Shown piece after piece: positions 1 to 8,862 of a stretch of 10,032 bases of DNA (its first letter is position 1; every line of letters starts with the position of its first letter). The DNA comes from Nitrospira sp. UBA5699 (lineage in GTDB: Bacteria; Nitrospirota; Nitrospiria; Nitrospirales; Nitrospiraceae), in contig DIHJ01000011.1 in the NCBI GenBank assembly GCA_002420105.1, positions 313 to 10,344 of the forward strand, written 5' to 3'. A program made the position numbers and the translations under genes. The notes beneath the pieces were generated by a model. That model was not told where the DNA came from, did not search any database, and saw only the letters and a program-made list of their open reading frames with translations.

Positions 1-39
1 CTTACCAAGGACGTGCTCTACCAACTGAGCTACGTGGGC
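1..39 (-). tRNA. tRNA-Thr (GGT), 5' part, cut by window edge
   Basis: Read on the minus strand, this begins with the acceptor strand GCCCACG, then TA, the D-stem GCTC with its AGTTGGTA loop and GAGC, and the anticodon stem CGTCC with loop TTGGTAA, which puts GGT at the anticodon. The 3' half (rest of the anticodon stem, variable loop, T arm, acceptor 3' strand) lies beyond the left edge. It is the last of three tRNAs in the same direction. The order Tyr-Gly-Thr is the one that precedes tuf in E. coli and many other bacteria, so an elongation factor Tu gene is expected next; that is inference, as it is not in the window. Confidence 0.93.
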
Positions 40-130
40 ATCCTTCGCGCGCATCGTCTTGCCGAATCCATCCCGACCATTCAACCCGAACGAATGACGA
101 TTCACGAGCGACGCTCCACATCCCCAACAT

Positions 131-205
131 TGGAGCGGGCGGTGGGAGTTGAACCCACGACAGCCAGCTTGGAAGGCTGGGACTCTACCGCTGAGCTACG
201 CCCGC
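131..205 (-). tRNA. tRNA-Gly (TCC)
   Basis: The minus strand folds as a complete cloverleaf. The acceptor strand GCGGGCG (205-199) pairs with CGCCCGC (141-135), the D-stem is GCTC/GAGC, the anticodon stem CCAGC/GCTGG encloses the loop CTTCCAA (anticodon TCC), and the T arm GTGGG-TTCAACT-CCCAC is canonical. The discriminator base is T and the 3' CCA is encoded (133-131). It sits 91 nt upstream of tRNA-Thr and 118 nt downstream of tRNA-Tyr and is probably processed from one precursor with them. Confidence 0.97.
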
Positions 206-323
206 CTAAGTGCTTCTCTCACGACCCAGGTGTTTTCGGCCAGGCCTCTCCAAGCCCCCAACCCATGAGGTGCTTGCTCGCTCGCGCCCATCCATACGCG
301 CTCGCAGCCGGGCAAGCTCTGTA

Positions 324-408
324 TGGTGGGCAGGCAAGGATTCGAACCTTGGAAGCCGATGGCAACAGATTTACAGTCTGCCCCCTTTGGCCACTTGGGT
401 ACCTGCCC
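324..408 (-). tRNA. tRNA-Tyr (GTA), class II with long variable arm
   Basis: The minus strand has the acceptor strand GGGCAGG (408-402) pairing with CCTGCCC (334-328), discriminator A, and an encoded CCA (326-324). The anticodon loop CTGTAAA carries GTA. A long variable arm follows the anticodon stem, and the T arm CAAGG-TTCGAAT-CCTTG is canonical. The 85-nt length fits bacterial tRNA-Tyr, which is class II. It is the first gene of the cluster, about 155 nt downstream of the inferred transcription start of the promoter at 570-598. Confidence 0.97.
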
Positions 409-448
409 GAAACCGATAACGCAAAATATCCAATCGCAAAATCATCGC

Positions 449-480
449 CTTCTTCTCTCATGGTAAAGCGAGAAAAGAAG
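449..480 (-). other. Hairpin in the tRNA leader transcript
   Basis: In minus-strand RNA, CUUCUUUUCUC (480-470) pairs along all 11 positions with GAGAGAAGAAG (459-449), one of them a G-U pair, around a 10-nt loop. The pairing is complete only in the minus-strand RNA: the G-U position becomes a mismatch in the plus-strand transcript. It lies between the promoter at 570-598 and tRNA-Tyr, so it may guide processing of the tRNA precursor or affect leader transcription. It has no U-tract after it and is unlikely to be a simple terminator. Confidence 0.55.
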
Positions 481-498
481 AGTAAGCCGCTCCACGCA

Positions 499-540
499 CA
501 GCTCCCCCGTCCTTAAAAATAAGGATGAAGGTCTGAGCTG
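499..540 (-). other. Nested stem-loop in the tRNA leader
   Basis: An outer 6-bp inverted repeat (CAGCTC, 499-504, with GAGCTG, 535-540) encloses a perfect inner hairpin, TCCTTA-AAAA-TAAGGA on the plus strand (510-525). On the minus strand the inner loop is UUUU. Unpaired stretches separate the two stems. It lies 20-60 nt after the inferred start of the tRNA transcript, so it would form early in the leader RNA. Its function is unknown. Confidence 0.45.
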
Positions 541-569
541 CGGACACAGCCTTGTTTAGGAAACGCTCG

Positions 570-598
570 ATTCTATTGATGAAGAATCGTGATGTCAA
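570..598 (-). promoter_or_regulatory. Sigma70-type promoter of the tRNA operon
   Basis: The minus strand has a perfect -35 box TTGACA (598-593), a 17-bp spacer, and a -10 box TAGAAT (575-570), one base from consensus. Transcription should start near 563 and read into tRNA-Tyr, tRNA-Gly and tRNA-Thr. The bases right after the -10 box are CGAGCG, a GC-rich discriminator like those of stringently controlled stable-RNA promoters in well-studied bacteria; control of that kind here is inference. Confidence 0.85.
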
Positions 599-615
599 GC
601 CCCAAAGGACCCAGT

Positions 616-634
616 CGGAGAATTTTGTTCTCCG
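616..634. repeat. 7-bp dyad upstream of the tRNA promoter
   Basis: CGGAGAA (616-622) and TTCTCCG (628-634) form a perfect inverted repeat around a 5-base T-rich centre. It is centred near -62 from the inferred start at 563, where class I activators often bind. It could instead be a stem-loop ending the leftward transcript from the gene that stops at 774, but no U-tract follows it on the minus strand. Confidence 0.45.
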
Positions 635-709
635 TAAGCGAAACAGGCGACCCACCCTCCGCGAAGAAGAACCGCACCCGGCACGCGGGCCACAATTTCA
701 CCATGAACA

Positions 710-727
710 TTCTTCCGATCGGATGAA
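710..727. repeat. Palindrome centred on TCCGATCGGA
   Basis: A perfect 10-bp palindrome (714-723) extends to 18 bp (710-727) with one mismatched pair. It lies about 50 bp past the stop of the metalloprotease-like gene and about 110 bp upstream of the tRNA -35 box. Perfect symmetry without a loop is more like a protein-binding site than an RNA hairpin, but a match this short could be chance. Confidence 0.3.
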
Positions 728-773
728 GCAGGGCGCAGACAACTATTTGTTTTTCAATCGATTCTGACAACAA

Positions 774-1655
774 TTACTCGCAGGCCTTGGCTGATGAGAG
801 CCCGCGCTGGCTCTGCGAGAGAATTGCCGCCGCCTGCCGAACCAAATCCGGCGAGAAGCCCAGGGCTTCAGCCATCAAGCGCTCCAATTCCTCCGAAGAC
901 AGACGCGAACTCGAAGCGAGAAACCGCTTTTTCGCGATCCCCCTTTCCGTTTGGTCTTCCGGCTCATAATACCCCCGGAATTTTCCCTCCCGATCGGCCT
1001 CTTCAAGGCGGCGGAGCCAGCCGTCGCGACTTTTCCCCGGCTTTCCGATCGACCGTCCCGAGCGCTGTCCCACTTCCAACTGGTTCCAGATCGCCCACCC
1101 GATGAACACCGCCCACCCTTCGTTCAAGGCCTCCCAGGATTCGCGCTCGCTGAGAAATCGCTCTTCGGTTTGCGACGGCCGCTGGATGACCGGCGTAATC
1201 AATACGGCGCTGTATCGGCACTGTTGTTGCTTTCTTGCGAACGCCAGAAACGGATCGGGCCGATCGCCGGCCCGCATCGTCATCAGATAATCCATGTAGG
1301 CGTGAAAGAGCTCGTGGTACAGCGTTTCGAGCTCCGCATGAGTCAACCGGCCGAGAGGGCGCAACGTTCCTCCCGCCGCGTTGAAGGAAAGCGAGCGGTT
1401 TAAGACCATCCGGTGCTCGCCCAGATGATACTCCGCGGCGTAGGCCTGCAGATCATCGAATTCGAATGTCACAAAATCGGACGGAACGGCTTTCAAGAAC
1501 TTCGTCGGCAGCCCGAGCCCGTCCGCCTCGAGAACCAACTGTTTCCAGACATGCGCCGACGCGGTCGAACTGTCCCCTCGGCCTTCCCCGACCGGAAAAG
1601 ACAGAAGACACAAGAACAGGACCGCGGCGAGCACGGGCGAATGCGTTCGTATCAT
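774..1655 (-). CDS. Predicted exported HExxH metalloprotease-like protein
   Basis: I do not recognise a named family. The 293-residue product opens with a likely signal peptide: a basic start (MIRTH) and a hydrophobic stretch at about residues 7-22, with a possible cleavage after an A-S-A at 32-34. The motif HELFH at 114-118 is the HExxH zinc and catalytic motif of gluzincin-type peptidases. Glutamates in ESWEALNEGWA (172-182), about 60 residues on, are candidates for the third zinc ligand. The C-terminal third is charged and helical. An upstream in-frame ATG at 1730 would add 25 residues, overlap the helicase gene and bury the signal peptide, so the start at 1655 is preferred; an AGG lies a few bases before it. 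It begins 44 bp after the helicase stop and is probably co-transcribed. Peptidase activity is inferred from the motif alone, and the substrate is unknown. Confidence 0.8.
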   Translation of the reverse strand: MIRTHSPVLAAVLFLCLLSFPVGEGRGDSSTASAHVWKQLVLEADGLGLPTKFLKAVPSDFVTFEFDDLQAYAAEYHLGEHRMVLNRSLSFNAAGGTLRPLGRLTHAELETLYHELFHAYMDYLMTMRAGDRPDPFLAFARKQQQCRYSAVLITPVIQRPSQTEERFLSERESWEALNEGWAVFIGWAIWNQLEVGQRSGRSIGKPGKSRDGWLRRLEEADREGKFRGYYEPEDQTERGIAKKRFLASSSRLSSEELERLMAEALGFSPDLVRQAAAILSQSQRGLSSAKACE

Positions 1656-1699
1656 AGAACCTGTGGAATGATGAAATTCCCGCAGCTCGCGCAGGCGGT

Positions 1700-3727
1700 T
1701 CAGTAGGCGTCGTCCCGGTAGCCCCGCCAATCCGCGTGGCTCCCCTCTTCGATCAGCGCCAATTGCTCAAACATGGACGGCGACACATGGTCGAGAAACC
1801 GCGTCGGCTTCGACAAGAGCATCCCGCTGCTCTTATCGAAGACATTGATCGGATACGTCAGATACAGATGCCGCTTGGCACGCGTCACGGCGACGTAAAA
1901 CAAGCGCCGCTCCTCTTCCATGTCTTCATCGGTCACAAAGGAGTAGATCGAGGGGAACTTGCCGTCGACCACCCAGATCACGAATACGCATTGCCATTCC
2001 AGCCCCTTGGCCGAATGGATCGTCGACAGCACCATCCGTTCATCGTCACGATCCGGAGCCTCCACATCGATCGCGCTGCCGTCCGGCGGCTCAAGTGCGA
2101 GGTCGGACAGGAAGCCGTCCACTTCCGGGTATCCCTCGGCGATGGTATGCAGATGATCGAGATCCCTGATCCGCTTGGGATAATCGTCATACTGTTCCTT
2201 CAGGATCGGAAGGTAGTATTCGTAGATGTGGTTTACCTGGTCTGCCGTCCCCAATTCGCCCGAACCGGACAGACTCTCCAGCGTGTTGGCGAGATTCTTG
2301 AGCCCCTGCCCCGATCGCCCGCTCACCTCGCGCAACACCTGATACGGCGAGGCGGACTTCACCAGGGCGCCGAGCAGATCCTGGGCCTTCTTCGGACCGA
2401 CCCCTTCCACCAGCATCAGCACACGGTGCCAGCTCACCGCGTCGAGCGGATTGGCGACGACGCGCAGATGCGCCAGCAGATCCTTCACGTGCGCGGTTTC
2501 GATGAATTTCACACCTCCGCGCTTGACGAAAGGCAATTCGCGGCGCGACAACTCGATTTCCAGATCAAAGGAATGGAAACTCGACCGGAACAGTACCGCG
2601 ACTTCGCTCAGCGGCACGCCCTCCTCCCGCAGTTCCAGAATTTTCTGTGCGATGAATCGCGATTGCGCGTTCTCGCCTGTTGCCTCCGCCAGGGTCGGCA
2701 AGGGCCCGTCGAGCTTGCGCGTGAAGAGATGCTTGGCGTACTTCTCCGCCGCTTCTTCGATGATGCAGTTGGCCAGGTTGAGGATCGGCTGCGTGCTGCG
2801 ATAGTTCTCCTCCAGCTTGTAGATCGTCGTCCCGGGAAACAGCGCCGGAAATTCCATGATGTTCCTGAATGTGGCGCCGCGGAACGCGTAGATCGACTGG
2901 CTGTCATCCCCGACGACCATCACGTTCTGATGCGCGGCCGCGAGATTCCGGATCACGTCGGCCTGCAGGCGATTCGTGTCCTGATACTCGTCAACCAGGA
3001 TGTAGCGATAGAGCCGCGAGATCGCCTGCCGCGCCTGCTGGTCCTGGGTCAACAACTGGCGGAGCAAGACGAGCAGGTCGTCGTAATCCACCAACTGCCG
3101 CTGGCGCTTGGCCGCGTGATACCCCTTCTGGAGTTGCGCGAGGGCATCGAGGTGATCGGCGAAATGGCCGAACTCCTCCACGACGATGTCGTCCAGACTG
3201 CGCAGCGTGTTTTCGGACTTGCTAAAGATCTCCGCAATCGTCCCCTTGCGCGGAAACCGCTTGTCCTTTTCATTGAGCCCGAGTTGCGACCGTACGAGGG
3301 CGATCAAATCCTCCGCATCGCCGCGGTCCAGGATGGTAAAACCGGGCTCCAGCCCGACCGCCCGGCCGTACCGCCGCAGCAGCATGTTGGCGACGGAATG
3401 AAAAGTTCCCCCGCATACCCGTTCGCTCCGGACGCCGATCAACTCTCCGGCACGCTGGAGCATTTCCTGAGCCGACTTGCGCGTGAACGTGAGCAGCAGA
3501 ATGTTGGACGGGTCGACGCCGGAATCGATCAGGTAGGCGACGCGATAAACCAGCGTGCGCGTCTTCCCGCTGCCGGCTCCCGCAATGACCAGCGACGGGC
3601 CGTCACCGGCCGTGACCGCCGCCAACTGTTGGGGATTCAACGCGGCGGCGTAGTCGATGGAGAGCTTGCGCGGAGCGGCCTCTTCGGGAGTCCGCTTCAG
3701 AATGTACGGCGTGATTTCTCGATTCAT
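1700..3727 (-). CDS. UvrD/Rep/PcrA-type superfamily 1 DNA helicase
   Basis: This 675-residue protein is an ATP-dependent 3'-5' DNA helicase of superfamily 1A. All core motifs are visible: Q-motif LNPQQ (30-34), Walker A GAGSGKT (50-56), motif Ia LLLTFTRKSAQEM (77-89), Walker B DEYQDTN (246-252), motif III GDDSQSIYAFRG (273-284), motif IV LEENYRST (305-312), motif V STIHSAKGLEW (568-578), and motif VI with VAVTRAKRHLYL (612-623). The region between motifs IV and V holds domain 2B. Length is close to E. coli Rep (about 670) and shorter than UvrD or PcrA; there is no C-terminal extension after about residue 660. Such enzymes act in excision and mismatch repair, replication restart, or removal of protein blocks; which role applies cannot be told. 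The ATG at 3727 lacks a good ribosome-binding site, so the exact start is less certain than the gene. Confidence 0.96.
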   Translation of the reverse strand: MNREITPYILKRTPEEAAPRKLSIDYAAALNPQQLAAVTAGDGPSLVIAGAGSGKTRTLVYRVAYLIDSGVDPSNILLLTFTRKSAQEMLQRAGELIGVRSERVCGGTFHSVANMLLRRYGRAVGLEPGFTILDRGDAEDLIALVRSQLGLNEKDKRFPRKGTIAEIFSKSENTLRSLDDIVVEEFGHFADHLDALAQLQKGYHAAKRQRQLVDYDDLLVLLRQLLTQDQQARQAISRLYRYILVDEYQDTNRLQADVIRNLAAAHQNVMVVGDDSQSIYAFRGATFRNIMEFPALFPGTTIYKLEENYRSTQPILNLANCIIEEAAEKYAKHLFTRKLDGPLPTLAEATGENAQSRFIAQKILELREEGVPLSEVAVLFRSSFHSFDLEIELSRRELPFVKRGGVKFIETAHVKDLLAHLRVVANPLDAVSWHRVLMLVEGVGPKKAQDLLGALVKSASPYQVLREVSGRSGQGLKNLANTLESLSGSGELGTADQVNHIYEYYLPILKEQYDDYPKRIRDLDHLHTIAEGYPEVDGFLSDLALEPPDGSAIDVEAPDRDDERMVLSTIHSAKGLEWQCVFVIWVVDGKFPSIYSFVTDEDMEEERRLFYVAVTRAKRHLYLTYPINVFDKSSGMLLSKPTRFLDHVSPSMFEQLALIEEGSHADWRGYRDDAY

Positions 3728-3752
3728 GAGGGAAGCAAGAGGTGACAGCGCT

Positions 3753-3781
3753 GTATAACATTATAAACGAGAGGGTTTCAA
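3753..3781 (-). promoter_or_regulatory. Candidate promoter for the helicase gene
   Basis: On the minus strand, TTGAAA (3781-3776) and TTATAC (3758-3753) are separated by 17 bp. Transcription would start near 3746, some 20 nt before the helicase ATG. A perfect TATAAT also lies at 3765-3760, but no -35 box sits at the right distance from it. The pair is plausible but the -10 box is weak. Confidence 0.45.
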
Positions 3782-3807
3782 CGAGCGCTTCGCGTTTTCC
3801 GCACCCC

Positions 3808-3837
3808 TTGGAGGCGGGGCAATCCGTCGGTTATAAT
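3808..3837 (+). promoter_or_regulatory. Promoter of the rightward glucan-phosphorylase cluster
   Basis: TTGGAG (3808-3813) and a perfect TATAAT (3832-3837) are 18 bp apart. The expected start, near 3844, is about 29 nt before the ATG at 3873. It faces away from the helicase promoter, so the 145-bp gap is a divergent regulatory region. No other promoter of this quality is apparent before the later genes of the cluster, which suggests read-through from here. Confidence 0.6.
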
Positions 3838-3872
3838 GCGCCTCTCATTTTACCGGAGCACCACCGAACACC

Positions 3873-4721
3873 ATGGCCACGACAAAATCACCTTACAGCC
3901 AACAACTGCGCTCTCTCGCCGAACTCATGCTCGCCGTGGCGGGCGAATCGGTCACCGTCATGAAGAAGCACGCCCCGGAGCAGGCGCTCAAGCTGAAACG
4001 CCAGGACGAGTGGGGGCTCTATCTTGAGTTCATCAAGGTCATGTTCAATCTGACGGACCGCCTTTCAGCGTTCCACATCCCGATCAAGGATCAACCGGAG
4101 TTCATGAACGGGTTGGAGGATGCCGTGACCGCACAACTGAAGACCGTGCTGGAGCCGGCCTTCGGATCCGGCGTGGATCAGATGGAGATCATGCTGACCA
4201 TCGGCGGCGCCGTGGCGGAGAGCCGCCAGCTCTATGAGCGCTACCGCTTCTCGATCACAGAAGACAGCAAAGCCAAGAACGAAATGTTCGAGGCCTTCGG
4301 CACGCGCGTGGCCGAGGCGCTCGGCGTGGCCGGCAATCCCCAAATCACGTCGGCCGCCACGCTTTGCGCGACCGCGGTCGTCCCGGCCATCACCGCCCTG
4401 CTCAAAGGGGACGCTCCGCCGGACGCATCCGGCGCGGCCGCACAACCGGCGGGAACCGCCGCCGCAGGCGTCGATCCCGCCAAGCCGAAGGGACCGGCGG
4501 GGAATGAAATCAAACTCATCAGTGTCATGTCGAACGTCACCGGCGAGGAAGTCGAAACCCGCTGGGGGCTGCATCCCCGGTTCCGCCAGGATCTGACCGC
4601 CGAAGAGGTTCAGCAGCTTACGAAGCTGATGAACCGAGTTGCGAAAGTGCTTGGCGAACGCTACGCCACCGTGGCATTCTCCGATGAGTGGAACTCGTGG
4701 CATAAGGCCGGCCACGCCTGA
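3873..4721 (+). CDS. Conserved-looking protein of unknown function
   Basis: I do not recognise this 282-residue protein. Residues 1-178 look all-helical and soluble, with no signal peptide; a small apolar helix lies near 157-178. Residues 179-209 are a Pro/Ala/Gly-rich linker, followed by a second part (210-282) with mixed strand and helix character ending in aromatic residues (EWNSWHKAGHA). The two-part layout with a flexible linker suggests two folded domains. The best nearby purine stretch, GGAG at 3855-3858, is 14 nt before the ATG, longer than usual, so translation initiation may be weak or use another signal. It is first after the promoter at 3808-3837 and precedes the phosphorylase gene by 69 nt, so a role linked to glucan metabolism is possible but only from position. 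Confidence 0.85.
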   Translation: MATTKSPYSQQLRSLAELMLAVAGESVTVMKKHAPEQALKLKRQDEWGLYLEFIKVMFNLTDRLSAFHIPIKDQPEFMNGLEDAVTAQLKTVLEPAFGSGVDQMEIMLTIGGAVAESRQLYERYRFSITEDSKAKNEMFEAFGTRVAEALGVAGNPQITSAATLCATAVVPAITALLKGDAPPDASGAAAQPAGTAAAGVDPAKPKGPAGNEIKLISVMSNVTGEEVETRWGLHPRFRQDLTAEEVQQLTKLMNRVAKVLGERYATVAFSDEWNSWHKAGHA

Positions 4722-4780
4722 CCGCCGCTCCCAGCGCGATGAGGCCGTTCCGACTCGCCCGCATCACCTCCACACTCACA

Positions 4781-4785
4781 AGGAG
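4781..4785 (+). promoter_or_regulatory. Ribosome-binding site fixing the GTG start of the phosphorylase
   Basis: AGGAG lies 5 nt before the GTG at 4791, an ideal spacing. It supports the GTG start over any internal ATG: the first in-frame ATG is well inside the conserved N-terminal half of the enzyme. Confidence 0.8.
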
Positions 4786-4790
4786 ACTCA

Positions 4791-6943
<2,153 letters not shown>

Positions 6944-6950
<7 letters not shown>

Positions 6951-8371
6951 GGAGAGCGCGCCGGCCGGCCGGCGCTCGACAGCCCCTCCCCTTCGGTGTT
7001 ATCACTCACCCCATGCTCCTCGTCCTGTGCTGGATGCTGTTCGCCGTCGGTCTGCCCGGCGTAGCCGAAGCCGCACCCGCTTCCCCTGCTGCCTCCCTGG
7101 AACGCGACGCGGCCGAAGCCTTCAACAAGGCGGAATACGCCGGCGTGCTCAAACTGTGGCAGGGGCTGCCGGCCGATGCGACGCCGTCGAAGCCGTTCCT
7201 GCGGCTGGCCTTTCAGAGCGCGCTGAAGCTGGGCCGGCCTGAAGAGGGACTGACGATCTATGAACGGCTCGTCAAAAACGATCAGCCCGAAGATCTCGCC
7301 CTCCTGCGGCCGCTCGCCGTCGGTTTCTTGAGCGCATACGTGCGCGACGCCAAGGAATACATCCGCATCGCGGCCTACACCGCGCTGGCAGAGCTGGGCC
7401 AGCCGGATCAGCAGTCGATCTTGGAGGACGGCCTGCTGGACTCCTCACCGCTGGTTCGGGCGCGCGCCGCCGAAGGTCTCGGTCACGCCGGCCTGGCAAG
7501 CAAATCCGGACCGTTGCGCCGGGCCATGCAGGACGACATGCCGCCCGTGCGCATCGCGGCGATGAACGCATTAAGCGACGCCAAGGTCACGGACATCATC
7601 CCGCGATTGACCGAAGTCGCCCGCACGGAGGATGGACCGGAAGCCGTCTTCGCCTATGCGGCCCTCTACAAGCTCGGCAAACAGGACATGCTGGCGGACA
7701 TCACGGGAGCGGCGACACTGCCCGATCCCGAAACGCGCATGGCCGCCCTCGGCGTGCTCGGGCGGCTCAAACGCCCGTCGAGCCTTGGCGTGCTCAGCCA
7801 GGGAGTCTACGACCCCGAAGCGTCGGTCCGCGCGTTTGCCGCCGGGGCATTGGGCGAGTTCGGCCAGCCGGGAGCCGTCGCCCCCCTGACTCACGCGCTA
7901 GGCGACGAGAACGCCAGGGTGAGAGGCGTGGCGGCTGCGAGTCTCGGACGCCTCGGCATTCGGGACAGCCGGCCGCTCCTGCACGCGCTGACGCGTGACG
8001 CCTCGATGCAGGTGCGCGCGAGCGCCGTCGAAGGGCTCCTTCGACTGGGCGATTCCACGGCGCTGCTCATGGTCACAGACCTTGCGCGGCACCCGGACCC
8101 GTCCGTACGCGCCGCCGCGGCACAAGCGCTGAGCGCCGCAGCCGACAAGGAAGCGGTGTCCGTGCTGCAGACGCTCCTGCAGGATCAGCAGCCCCAGCCT
8201 CGGCTCTTTGCCGCCAGGGCCCTGGGGAAAATCTCCGCGCCGGTCGTTCCGCTGCTGAAGAAGGCCCTGCACGATTCCGACGCGGCCGTACGTCTGACCG
8301 CGGCCGGGAGCCTCCTCCAACAACTCGACCGCCTTGCGAAATCCTCGCCCCGACGCGGGCGGAAAGGATAA
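6944..8371 (+). CDS. Exported HEAT-repeat protein
   Basis: The 475-residue product has a basic N-terminus (MVRRARRPAGAR), a hydrophobic stretch (about 24-40) and a probable signal cleavage near AEAAPA (41-46), so it is likely exported. Residues 50-112 look like a TPR-type helical pair set. From about 135 to 462 it is built of HEAT (PBS-lyase-type) repeats with recurring VRxxAAxxLG patterns, for example at 171-180, 295-304, 327-336, 388-397 and 450-459. Such solenoids bind proteins; no catalytic site is visible. The chosen ATG overlaps the phosphorylase stop by 7 bp, suggesting translational coupling, and supplies the positive charges of the signal peptide. An in-frame ATG at 7013 would give a shorter signal without basic residues; neither start has a clear ribosome-binding site. 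The membrane-anchored protein gene follows after 2 nt, so the two may act together at the envelope. Confidence 0.88.
6954..6977 (+). repeat. GC-rich inverted repeat just after the phosphorylase stop
   Basis: GAGCGC (6954-6959) and GCGCTC (6972-6977) flank an almost wholly G+C centre that contains the palindrome GCCGGCCGGC (6960-6969). The RNA could form a very stable stem, placed 3 nt after the phosphorylase stop codon. There is no T-run after it, so it is not a standard terminator; it could reduce read-through or protect the upstream message. It also lies within the first codons of the HEAT gene if translation starts at 6944, which bears on that start. Confidence 0.4.
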
Positions 8372-8373
8372 TC

Positions 8374-8829
8374 ATGTGGAAATTCGTCGGGATCCTGACG
8401 CTGGCCGTCGGGTCATTTGCCCTCGGATACTATTTCGGGCAGCGCCCCGTGGGGACCTTGGAACAAACGGTCGGAAACCTTCAGCAGTCGCTCAAGCAGA
8501 TGTCCCGCGACGTGATCGACACCACGATGGGGATCGAGCGCGACCTCCGCAGACGGCAGGCCCTGCTCGATACCAAAGCGCGGGTCGTCCAGGCTAAATC
8601 CGACTTGTTCGACAAGAACTACGGCGAGGCGGCGAAGCAACTGGCGGAAGGCGTCACGGCGCTGGAAACGGCCCTGAAGGGTGCGAAAAAAGACGAATCC
8701 GCCCAGGCCGTCAAGGCCATCGCGGATTCGCTGCAGGAGATCAGGCTGGAACTGTCGATGGGGAAAACTATTCCGATGAAGAAACTCGACGAACTGCAGC
8801 GCGACATCGACCGGCAGCTGAACAAATAG
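8374..8829 (+). CDS. Small membrane-anchored helical (coiled-coil-like) protein
   Basis: The 151-residue product starts with a single hydrophobic segment (about 5-22, with LTLAVGSFALGYYFG) that should act as an uncleaved anchor. The remainder is charged and helical, with heptad-like stretches at about 28-80 and 112-150, typical of a coiled coil. I do not recognise a family. The start is well supported: AAAGGA lies about 6 nt before the ATG. The gene begins 2 nt after the HEAT-protein stop, so the two are surely co-transcribed and probably translated together; a membrane-tethered partner of the exported HEAT protein is a reasonable inference. The C-terminal helix KLDELQRDIDRQL resembles an oligomerisation segment. 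Confidence 0.88.
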   Translation: MWKFVGILTLAVGSFALGYYFGQRPVGTLEQTVGNLQQSLKQMSRDVIDTTMGIERDLRRRQALLDTKARVVQAKSDLFDKNYGEAAKQLAEGVTALETALKGAKKDESAQAVKAIADSLQEIRLELSMGKTIPMKKLDELQRDIDRQLNK

Positions 8830-8862
8830 CCGGTCAGTTCGTGGAGGCCGACCCTGCCGGCT
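8828..8862. terminator. Weak inverted repeat across the convergent gene ends
   Basis: AGCCGG (8828-8833) and CCGGCT (8857-8862) could form a 6-bp stem with a 23-nt loop spanning both stop codons of the two convergent genes. T-containing but not T-rich sequence follows on each side (GCTTCTTCC to the right; ATTTGTTC on the minus strand to the left). It is the only terminator-like element at the junction and could work in both directions, but the stem is short and the loop long. Confidence 0.3.

Larger units (their letters stand above)
409..773. other. Intergenic region: tRNA leader, promoter and dyads
   Basis: These 365 bases between the metalloprotease-like gene and tRNA-Tyr hold no convincing protein gene. 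What they do hold is described in separate entries: two leader hairpins (449-480, 499-540), a strong minus-strand promoter (570-598), a 7-bp dyad just upstream of it (616-634), and an imperfect palindrome (710-727). The short open frames across the region are interrupted by, or overlap, these elements and do not resemble any protein I know. No obvious terminator with a U-tract follows the stop at 774. Confidence 0.7.

Noticed and set aside
206..323. An inverted repeat GCTTGC/GCAAGC (272-277 with 312-317) in the spacer between tRNA-Tyr and tRNA-Gly.
   Set aside because: Only 6 bp with a long loop and short internal CGCG pairing; too weak to separate from chance in a GC-rich spacer.
13..516. 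An open frame running through the tRNA cluster on the plus strand.
   Set aside because: It crosses three tRNA genes on the opposite strand and their leader; its sequence is set by tRNA structure, not protein coding.
573..773. A 66-codon minus-strand open frame downstream of the metalloprotease-like gene.
   Set aside because: It ends inside the -35/-10 region of the tRNA promoter, has no ribosome-binding site and no recognisable protein features.
1736..3745. A 669-codon open frame antisense to the helicase gene.
   Set aside because: The helicase on the other strand has every superfamily 1 motif; the antisense product resembles nothing known. Long antisense frames are common opposite GC-rich genes.
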